Shown: in pieces, positions 31,301 to 43,300 of the stretch
How positions within the stretch are numbered: position 1 is the first letter of the stretch
Layout of the letters: every line of letters begins with the position of its first letter
The notes under the pieces: generated by a model
The model's database searches: none
The model's input: only the letters and a program-made list of their open reading frames with translations
Told to the model about the DNA's origin: nothing
Program-made: the position numbers and the translations under genes
Assembly: GCA_030248225.1 (NCBI GenBank)
Contig: JASANE010007343.1
Span: 1 to 64,000 of the forward strand
Direction of reading: 5' to 3'
DNA: 64,000 bases
Source of the DNA: Trileptium ribeirensis
Taxonomy: Eukaryota; Nematoda; Enoplea; Enoplida; Thoracostomopsidae

Positions 31301-34300
31301 GAGGCGCATCTTATGTTTACTCTTGCATAACAATTGTTGAGTATGCATCAGAAATGACTATCATTTTTCGACCGAGCGGTGGTGGGCATTTTTATGCTGG
31401 TACAACAGTTTAGAATTCGACCAATAATTTATCTCGCCTGTTAACACGATTTGCTTAGGCTAGTACGTCGATATAATGTTTAATAGAAAGAGACGTATGT
31501 ATATAAGCAAGTCATTGTTTGTAGTAACCGATGAATTTAAATGCATAATCTATAGGTAATAAAATGGTACGTTTCCACTCATAAAGATATATAGCTTGTC
31601 GTTTCGTGAAGGTGATGGATTCTGACTGTTGAATATGTGTAATTTAGAGAGACATAATCAGCTATACTGAGCAGCAACTTACGAAGTGAGCGGTATATCA
31701 GTCATGTTGCTAGGATAGTTGAGGAAATATAAATTCTTGTTGCGTATTAAAAAGACTGAAAATGAAGTGCCTTACCAATTCAAACCAATTAATAACAACC
31801 ATAAAGCGGATGCGGAGATATTGCCATTTACATATATTTTGGATCTAGTAAGCCCATTCAAATATCCATTTTGACACAACTCTACTATATAAATAATGAC
31901 AATTGCAACATACCATTTGCAGCGATATAGAGGATAAACTGCTCTACACAGTCAGACCAATAACACTCATAGGACTTTGGTTACAGGATTACTGCCGTTT
32001 TCGTGTACTTTGGGTTCATGGTCTCAATTTAAAACCATTTTGACGGAACCTTGCATAGCAAATCGTGGCAATAGCAGCTCAATACGGGATTAATTGCTAT
32101 GCAAAATTAGACCTATAACACCAATATAGCTTGATCGGTTGCGGCGATGTTGCTGCTTTCATGTATTTAGAATCTCGTGGGACCATTGAAAAAACATACA
32201 GCTCGACCAGTTACGGAGATATTGTCGTTTTCGTGTATTTTATTATCAAATTATTATTTAAATTAAATTTATTTTTAAATTTTATAAATTAATAAATACT
32301 ATACTTACAACTACATCAACACATTACATTTTATATTTCTCGCATTAGCTAGATTATCAATAAACATTCTCAATCCTTTTTATTCTAACCATTCACAACT
32401 ATAATTAAATAAACAATTCCACTACATACCTCAAACACATCTAAACTCCACACATTTCACTCCTTACATTCACCAATTTTACTTTTCAACATTTATTATT
32501 TCCCTTAAATTACTACTCACATATTCTTTATCCTATCCAAAAATCCTAACATTCTCCACTTATTTTAAAATAAATCTCTAATTTCTAATACATTATTATA
32601 CATTTTTTTAACTTTTTCTCCAAATTACTTTCATCTTATTTTATATTTTTTATTTACTCTAAACTATATTAAATTTAACCATTTCACTACCTTTATCTTT
32701 ATCTCCAAAAATTTCCAAAAATTACATTTTTTTCCAACTTCTTTACTTTTTTATCAAATTATTTTACATTTTCTATAACTTTTCTACTTATCTTAATATA
32801 TACTTTCCTAACTTTCTCTCCTTCTTATTTACCCCTTCTAAATAATTCAATATATTTTTACTCTTTATAATTTCATTAATTTCTATCTCCTACTTATAAT
32901 TCCTATTACTTTACTCCAATTTTTTTTTATTTTTATATACTTACTAATACATCCATAAAACTCAAATCTTAACAATAACATTAAATCCATACAAACAATT
33001 CCAAACTATAATATTTACCACATAATATTCTAAATTATCCCTATCTAACACCCAATCACTCAAAACCACCAACTTCTTCACCTTCTACCAACCTAATAAT
33101 TTTTCTTTTCATTTTTCAAACACAATAAACTTATTATATACTAAAATACTAATCAACTAAATCCCCATCTTATACATTACTATATCTCATATACATTACT
33201 AACCTTTCATTCTCAAACTTTTTATCTCTAAAATCCTATTTCCTTAAAAACACTCAATTACTCAAATTCACTACATCAACTACACCCTTATCAAATTTCA
33301 CAATCTCCTCAATTTCAATATTTTAAATCTATAAAATATATATAACAATTATAAATATTTTTATTTAAATAATACAATAAATATCATCATCCATATTAAT
33401 TATCACAATCTAATCAGGCTCACTGGCCCATTCAAAAACGCATTTCAAGCCAAATCCTTAATCTAAAAGAGCCGAGTAACAAAGCATTATAAACAGCATT
33501 ATAGAGCCTTTTTGCTCTACAAAAACCTAATTTGGTTCCGACATCTGCACCACTTGTCGAGATACAATCTATGATATGTTTTGTATCACCCTGTTTGACA
33601 GGACACGAGACCAACCTTGCTACGCATAAATACTAAATCGATGGATGATGCATATTTTAATTGTCATTCAATCGTTAAAATAAAAAATACAACTCCTTAA
33701 TACATTGCTTATATAATATTTTATTAGCATTTAAAACATCATTTGCAACAAGATTTGAGGGACGAGCAGTTGTGAACAAATTTTGATAAAGGCGTGTTCA
33801 AACGCTTGAACTGCTAGCTGAAATTTTGAGCTCAACATTTGAAGTAAGTTTTTAAAGGAAAATAGGATTTTTCAAGATTTGAGCAAAAAGTTTGAGAGAG
33901 TGAACACGGCTTTAGTAAATGTATATGAGATATAGTAATGTAACTAACGCCAGCTGCGGGAACTTTAACGTTTGCATTAGGCTATTTTACGTCGTGTGCG
34001 AATCGGTTTATTTCGCTACCAGGTTTGAAATGACACAAGCAAAAACTATTAGCCGTTGGTAGAACACATCAACAGAAGCGTCCGCTGCGGCTGCGTTACT
34101 TTGACGTGATTGGCGTGCTTACGATAGCGCGGCATTCAAATCCACTTAGAATATTACTGCTGCGTCAAACTATCTCAATACGTCTTGGAAACTTGTCTTG
34201 TAACTGAACAATTTAAATGTTATTGTTAAGCCATTTGCGCAACATGTTTTCAATAGATGTACTAGTAACCGTCCGATAAATTGAGAATATGTAAATAAGG

Positions 34301-37300
34301 ACACATAATGAAAATCCATTATATTCAAGCGTGCATACGTACTTAACTTAGCCTTAGGTAGCTGCTCACTAAAACCATACCAAGTATTAATAAAATATAG
34401 TAGCATGTCGTATGCCAGGGGAAACAGGTGAGCCTGGTTTCATTAAATGAGCATATAAATTTTATAGGTAATCATTTTGAATAATCACCTACGACAGGTT
34501 ATTTTATGTATATATCACCCTAGAACCCTGAACACATTAAAAAACCTAAGACCTCGTCGTTTCTAAACCGATCGAAAACAACAACTAAGTATTTGCGCTG
34601 GTCTCTAGATAACCAAACCATCGTATTCAGCCTATCGAAAAACCTATATAAACAAATCTCGATTCCATGTATACAGTACATAACCTAACTATTGAAGGCA
34701 TGCTACATTCTGTAAATCACATTCATTGGCACTAAACCTACTAAAAATCTCTGAAAAGGCATGAAATATATGTGCTGGTGCCTCGATAAGCAAAGTATCG
34801 TATTTAGCTATATTGACAATTTTTGACGCCCTCCACAAGCTGATAACTAAACTACTGAATCACCCTAAAATCACTGAAATACTTATATTGTTCGGTAAAC
34901 AGCGACATGGCACACTTTACCAGATTTATGAAATTAAAGGAAATATAGATTTTGTTTGACAACTAGTGAAATAATTACAAAGCTATAATAAAATATTCAT
35001 GACTACCAATCAGACCTGAAGCATATCGTGCCACATCAACACTTTCAGACCATGTTTGTCTTTCACATATCGTGCAACTTTCGAAATATGCTCGAGAATG
35101 AGCGCTTCTGCCGAATCGCCAAGCCGTGTGGTAATCGTGGCGCGACATCTTGAAGCAAAAAATGATAAAAAGGCAAAAAAATTAGTATCGAATATTATGT
35201 CAACTTGAAAAAGCATTTTGGATTTGTCACAACATTTCATTAGAACCACTTGAATAAAAATAGCATAGTACTGCAACTATTATACGTTAGAGGATCGGTT
35301 TCTAAGTCAATTATTATAGCAATATAGCATAATTCCGTTATACAATAACGTCCAAGTAACTACGATAATGCAATATAATATTACTTCTGGAGTCGCAATA
35401 TACTCTCTATCTTCCTTATGTTTTAATACAAACAACTACGTCATTAACACTGGAAAAATCCAATTAAATATGTTAGATAACATTAAAAACGTTGGTGTGA
35501 CAATTTATGCGCAATATTGTTGGTACGCTGAAGCGTATGTAGAGCTTCAAGTTTGGTTAAATCACCAATTTTATGAATGTAAGGGCTGTTAAAAATTAAA
35601 TAAAATGAGATCTAAGGGTGTCGATAAATTAAATACGAACGTATTAGACCTCGATCGTAAACACAGTAATGTTTGGACGTAGCTAACACAGTAATGTTTC
35701 GACGTAGCTCCATTTTTCTCGATTTACATCGTATTACTGTCAGAAAAGTATTGTGGATAACCATCAATGCATAGCATACTTAATTGAGTGCAGATGATTG
35801 AGTACAGGAACTGCAGTACTCATGCTAAATTTCCCCAACCTCAACATCTGGCTTCAAAGCAAAAGATTATTTTCCAAGCAATGTTTTGCTAATTTGAAGC
35901 ATAGATTCTGCTGAAAATTTATGGTTCTTAATGTTCTGAATGAAACATATTGCACAAATGCAACATTAAGGTCCGCAAATTTCTTCCCAAGCACCTGGGA
36001 GCAATTTTGAATCTACGGACAGGCTATGATGAAACACATACTAAAACCTCATTTATGGGATACGAAATTTCTAAGTAAAAAGCATCATTTGCGCCTATTT
36101 TTTGGGTGGGAGACAGAACAAGTTTACTCCTCCAGTTTGACTCCTGCATTCTACCACGTCTTCGTTTCTCTGTACCTCCACGACTATATACAAAATGTAG
36201 AGTAACTCCGTATGTCTAATGTTGTACTGTGAACAAGCGTGAAACAGGAATAATAACAATATTCACCAAAAGCTAAAATACACATTTCTTGAAGTCTCGC
36301 TCTTCTTGTTATAACAATCTCGTTCCGAGTTTTAATGATGTACAACCATATTTTACCCTCCCTGATATTTAACACTACTTATGCTATATTTTAGTAATCA
36401 AATAATGACAACCTTTCCGCGACTGGAGGTTTTATTTCTATTCTAAAATATATACTGCTGTTTCAAACATCATGATACAGAAAACATAACGGCAATATTA
36501 CAAAGCTTTTTGGAGGTAATACAACTTAAAACATAAAAAAATATCTATAAGTGTTTTCCCAACAGACATTAAAGCATGTTAAAGCTGAACTGAGTTTATG
36601 TCAAACAATAAGCAAAAAGTTTCAAATAAGATAGCAGAGCAATATATATAAACTTCATTACTTTTCTGGGCACACGTGATTAAACTGGCTTGTTCACAGT
36701 AGAGGGATGGGGGACCCCAGCTTCCAGACCACCCATGTTCGTTAGATTTTCCGCGTGTCCGACCCCCCCCACTCGGCTGGAACCCCAAGTTGAACACAAT
36801 CCAAAAATCTAGTATGCCTCAAAATCTATGGTTTGTACGCAAAATGTTTTAAACATTAATTACCACTATTTCTAATGCTAGAACTTAGTTTTATTGTTGT
36901 TATTTAGTTTATATAACAGCAAAATACATGAAAATATGGCAATATTTACTATTTTTAAGCAATTTTTTTCCACCCAACACTTTGAAATTTCCTCCACGAA
37001 TGAGCATGGGTCGTTGAAGTTCCCTCACTTTTCGGTAGGCTGTACACAGGCCAGTTAAATATACATAAGAAATGACAAATAAATAGCTTTACCTTGCACA
37101 CGCTCCAACCGTAAAAACTTCATCAGCACCGATATGAATTGCGTCGGCGTTCGAATGTCGGGCAACTATTTGATCGATAAGTTCGAAAAGAACATCGTAC
37201 GTACGAGCATTCGACGGACATACGACCTATAAACGAAACCACTAAAAATATTACGAGGCATTTGATGCGGAAACACTATAACTATGGAATACGTTTCAAA

Positions 37301-40300
37301 ATTTATTGAAACGGAGCGAGCGGATTTTCCTCCTATAGCTTTGCTGTCGGCAAAAATCGTGAAATATTTTTTGTCCGTGTGTAAAGTGGAGATCATTATC
37401 TCTTCACGCCTATATGAATTTTACAATTTTCACTTGATCACCAATTCAGTCTATTTGTACCTTTTCATCAGACGCTAAACTATCCGACCAAGTCGTCCGG
37501 ATCCAAATGGCCCCAAACGGGTCAAGGTTCACACTTTGTGAAATTTGGTTATTCGGGTGTCTATCTTTCTCGACATATATCTCAAGATAGAGGCTTCGCA
37601 AAAATCTAAGACCACGTTCCCAAATGAGCTCGTCAAGAGCTACAGCTTCGCTGTACATAACTTTTTTGCCAGGCAACTCCCTGGGTCACTCTGGGTCTAA
37701 ACAGAGCATGTCGCCCCATTTTAACATAATAGTATTTTTTGCTTTGCGACATATTATTGCGGGGTACAATCGTCAAGCCATCGTTATATTGGTTTTCGAG
37801 CATGCTTAATACAACCATATTGCCGTCGGAAACATACGGTTGCTGTGTGATGTCGTTCTAGGACGACATGGGGTGTTTTATGGTCTGCCGAGCTATTCTC
37901 ACATAAGACCTTTTTTGCTTTTGTGGCATGTTATTGCGGGGTGCGAGCATAAAATATTCTTAGGTTTTTTAGGACTGCTATTGCCGTTGGAGAGTTGTTA
38001 TTGCTGTATTGTATCCTTCCACGAGGATAAGGGGTGTATTAACGTATGCATACCTATTCTCATAAAACACCTTTTTTGGTTTTTGCCGGGGTTATTTTAG
38101 AGGGGGGAAGGGGAGGGGGCGACCCCCAAGGATCGGCTCCCCCCTCTCGGCGAACTCCCACCCCCCTAGACACCGACCCCTACTTTTTTGCAAAAACGAC
38201 CCCTTAAAATTTACGTTTTTTCAAAAAATTGACCCCTTAAGGGGTCACTAGAAAATTTCTAACTCATATACACGCATATCGTAGGCTAAACGATAAATTA
38301 TTTGGTCACCAAACCAAAAATATGCATGTATACTATATATTATGGCCAAAAACTGAAAAACAACCAGCCCCACAGAGGTATGTTGGGACACATGAAAGAA
38401 AAAATGTATTAATTTTTATAAAATTACTGACCCCTTAAGGGGTCATGACCCCTAGTTTCCGAAATGACCCCTTGCTACTGACCCCTTAGGGGTCAGTAAA
38501 TTTTTCCGTTTACTGACCCCTATCTGGGAGGGCCTAAAATAACCCCGGTTTTGTGGCATGTTATTGCAGAATAAATTGCCGTATAAACATTGTTATGTGT
38601 ATGTTAAAGCACGCTAAAGGCGATCGTATTACGGTCGGAGACTTGTTGTTGCAGTATCGTATCACTACAACGCTGTGGGCGGGCTTAAGGGTCGGACCAT
38701 TTTCACACAACACGTTTTAAATAGCACAAAAGCGCCAGTAAAGCTAATTTCAATCTTTTTGAATATTTCTTAGCGATCATGCTCATTCCATTTCCACTCT
38801 CTTACGAGACAATAGCGAAATCATGTATTGTTTTATAATTTCCACCCGAAAATTCTTTACGAAAAATAACCATGAAATTATGCTTTTCGCGAAAAGGATC
38901 ATGACATGACTGAACCAAAAATGAGATAAGATTGCTAAAATTATTTAGTGTTAATTATGCGGTCTTAATTAAATTGATATAGAAGCAACTACTGTTATTG
39001 AAACAGAGTGAGCGAAACGAGCGGTGTTTCCTTAAATAGCTTTGTTAGCGGCAAAAATTTTTTTGTCCGTTTGTGGAGATCATAACATCACCGGATAGAC
39101 GGATCCTCATAATTTTTTATTTGATCACAAATTCAGTCTATGTGTGCTTTTTAATAAGAAGCTAAATCCGCCGACCACATCTTCAGGATCAAAATTGGCT
39201 CCAAAAATGCCAAGGGTCACTTTTTTAATTTGGCCATGCCGGTATCTATATTTCGTGTCCTATATATCTCGAGATAGTGGCTTCAAAGCAAAAATCGGAG
39301 ACCACCATGAGCATCCTCTCGAGAACAACAAAGTTGCAATTACGCATTTCTTGCTAGAGCTTCCGTTTTCGAACCATGAGCCAAAGCTTAAAAAGTACCC
39401 AAAAAGTAAAAATTTCAAAATATTTACAAGGCAAGTTTTTTGTTTGCTGAAGTGAACTATGGTATTATAAGGTTCTTTGACCCGTTAAACAAGTAATTTC
39501 GTTGTTTTAACACCATATTGGCTATGTTATTAATCAGCTTGAACGGTGATAGAGCAAAATTGGTAAAATAGTCAAATTTCACCACTTTTCCAATACAGAT
39601 GTATGTAAGTCAATCGAACGTGTCTATAGAATTTCGGGATTGCTAAATGCAATAAAACAAACTGTATTTCCCTGGTAGGTATCAAATACATAAAGATCAC
39701 TTCAAATTACAATTTTTCTTAAATTTTGTGATTCATAAATTTCAAAACTTTTTACTTTTTGATGATTGGAAGAAAAATAGTTTTTTCTGGTTTTGATATA
39801 TATCACTAAAATTACTGGTGCCTTATCATTACAGTATTGCCGGTGTATAATTGCCATCATTGGAATTTAAGTGGGCACAGGGACCTGAATTTGAAACGAC
39901 AAAATCGTCAATATGGGCAGAGTAGCCACATCAACTTCCTTTCTACTCGCTTTGCGAGATTCTAGCAATATTACTCTGGGCTCTCCAAATTGGGGGAGTG
40001 TGGGGGGCCCTAGCATTTTTCGGTTCCCCCTGGTTAAGAACAGGTGCCCACCGGTTCATGCCCCCTGGCAAAATTTTGGGTTCCCCGGTTCATGCCCCCT
40101 GGCAAAATTTTCGGTTCTCCCGGTTCACCGCCTCTTGGAAAATTTTTATGTTTCCAATCGGTCCAAAATACAGAAAATTTGATCAACATTTGTACAAAAT
40201 TCCGTTCTGAAGCCAAAAATTTGTTAAAATTTGCTTCAAAATCGCTCTTTCTCTCCATCAAAAGCATTTTAACAGTGTTTCTGACACGATTTTTAACCGT

Positions 40301-43300
40301 TTTTTTCTTGGAAAAATGCCTCTCGGCAAAATCAGGGGCCCGCCAGTTCGGAACCAGGGCCCCCTGGCAAAATTTTCAGCGAATGGAGGGCCCAGTTACT
40401 TAATATCAAGAAGAAACAAAATCACCAGTTTTGGATGCGTACGCATCGTCATTGATGCAAATGAACACTTTAATCTGCTTATGTATTCAATCAATATATG
40501 TTATGCGGCGTCAATTCTGATAGAAGTTAGTCTATATAAACAGGTTCAATTAGAACATGTGATTCTTGTATTCTACAATCTTGCTTTTCCAAACGGAGTT
40601 AGAGATGCTCTCAGGTACCGGGCTTCCGATACAGGGGGAGGGGGGTTGACCCCTATCAGGCCTCCCGTGACCCTATTATACGGCCGTTTCTGACCCCTAA
40701 AATTTTCGATTTTGTCCCCTCCAATATTTCCCAGCAAATCAAAACTTTGTAAAATATCTGTTTTGTGAGCAACATAAGTCGAAAATCATAAGTCGAGTAT
40801 CAGTTCGCTTACGATTCATTATTTTGTGAATGTAAATATCTAAAAATAAAGAAATATATATACATAAATATATGTACGTAATCAACTTTTTAAACATTTT
40901 GACTTGTGACCCTATATTGGTCGTTGTAACCCCTATCTAGGGGTCACACTGTGACCCCTAGACTGTGACCCCTATTGAGAAGGTCCGAAAACAAGCCCGG
41001 AGGTGTATCTACTTCACCAGATTTCGCCGTTCAAGCCCGCCAGAGTACCCTCGCTAATTTTTCGCAAAACTAAAAAATTAACGAATTTTTGCTGATGGAA
41101 TAAATATACGCCAATTTTTTCGTATTTTAGCTAAAACTATCCTAATTTTTCACTAAGGTACTAAAAGTAGCTAAACTTTTTGCGCAATTGTATGAAGTCA
41201 CTACATTACAGATTTTGGCCGTTTTTTACTAGTTACAGTTAGAACTTTACGTTCCCCAGAGTTTAGCTGTGAGAACTCCTTAGATGAACTAGCGGAATCG
41301 CCCTTAAGGCATTTTCAGTGTCACCGATTCCGAACCGGGGCACCCGCAGCTTGTGCCCCTCAGGCACAATTTTGCTTACCTAGCCTAGCTAGAAATATTT
41401 ACTTATTAATTATACATAGATCTGCTTATGACCAAAGTAACTCTACAGGTTAGATTCTAGCAAAATAAATGGCAAAATAAACACCAGCGTAATGAATACC
41501 AATATATTCATTTCACCCTTCTCGGTACACGACATGCAGCAGTTTTCGCATTAATTCAACTCATAGAGCGAACTAACATCAAAGATCTCCCGTGTTTGTT
41601 TCATTTTAGTTGGCAAGAAAGATACCAAATGAAGAAACACCACAACTGATGACTGATAAGGGGAACAACATGCTCTTAGGATGTCTTACTAAAAAATTTG
41701 AACAAGCTATATACTGATGGTCTGTAGTATGTACTTTACCTAGTCCGCTATAAGCCTCATCTTCTTGGGTCATAAACATTTATAGTTATAAGACGTGTAT
41801 TAACTACAGTGAATATCAAAATGTTCACCGGTTTTTTACCAATAACAGGCTGACTCCAATGTTCGGAGGTTAAAAAAATTATTCAGCAATTGTAAGGTGT
41901 ATATATCAAGATGACTAAAACCACGGCTAGAGTAGTTATTGATTTAACACTCGAATGTATTCTACCATTCATTTTACCGCGATTAACGCTATAATAGTTA
42001 CTCTAATAGAACCATACCGACTCAAGTAGTCAAACGTAGTCTTAATTCAGATAATTTTGGCATATGGTGTTATTTGAATAGAATCAAAAACAAGAATAAT
42101 TATAACAGAATCTTGTTTATATTATAATAAAATTCCTTTCGCAGCACTAGCAATTAGTCGATCTAATTCAATTTGCAATTTATTTAGGTTATACGCAAAT
42201 CTAGAATAAGTAAATCCGGGGATAGCAGAACAATCCTACTAAAACTCCTTAAACCTTCACGTAGCCTAGTTTATACTAGAATTAAGATTGATAACTGAAT
42301 AAATCAAATCTTTAGACAAGCTTCAATTAAATATACAGTATATAAATAATAACTTCATTATTTCACATTCTTAAAGACAAAGAACTATTTATTCCGCTTA
42401 TACGAATTCTGGAATGAAACATGAGAACACGTTGAAATATTAGTAATATTGGCTTCAACTTATATGGTCATTGCCACAATTTTCCAAAATTACCTAACTC
42501 TGATCTGAGTACATTACGTAGATCGCCTTGGCGTAACTTAGTTTACCTGAGGAAAATCGTGCGCTTCGCGTAAATCAGCAAACAGTGGATGCTTCAGCAG
42601 CCATTCCAGATGTCCAAATGTTTGAACGAGCGGAATGACGTTGATACGTTCGCGAGCGGCCGTTTCCAATATTTCGGCGACATTTTGAGGGGTGTACGCA
42701 TAGCCCGACCTCACTTCGGCTAAAGGACCCAAATATGGAAACATATCTTCCCATTCGATGAGTAAACCTAGAGAAGAATGAAATAAATGCCAAAATCAAG
42801 TGAAAAGCACTAATCAATTGATGCTAAAACCACAACATTATCGTCATTCAAAATTTACCGCTTAACTAGTAGCTTGTCTTATCGACAAGATGGTGAATTC
42901 TGAGCGCTGAATAATATAATTTAGACAATAAGCGAAATAAGAGCTGAATAACTAAATTTAGACAACATTTAGCTGCATAAGCATTAAATAACAAAATGAG
43001 CCGCCAAATATCAGCCATGTTGCTTGAGTAGTTGGGTAGATATACCCAATTGTACCTGCAATGTGAGTATAGTAGTATAATTTCGGATTCAGCCACTTTT
43101 TTTTCAAAAACATGAATTTCATCATAACAATACGTTCTTCGGTCCGCAAATGGCGTTGAAAGTGGCATTTTTTACTCTGCAAAATAAGACTAGAACACCT
43201 GTATAGCTTGAGCGGTTGCAAAAATCATTTTCGTGATTTTGAATCTAAATAGCCCAATGAAAAATTCTTTTTGACCCAACCCTGCAGTGCAGCGTAAAGA

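Noticed and set aside
33432..33614. 60-codon minus-strand frame next to the G-free tract
   Set aside because: No start or splice context and no recognisable content; probably part of a repeat.
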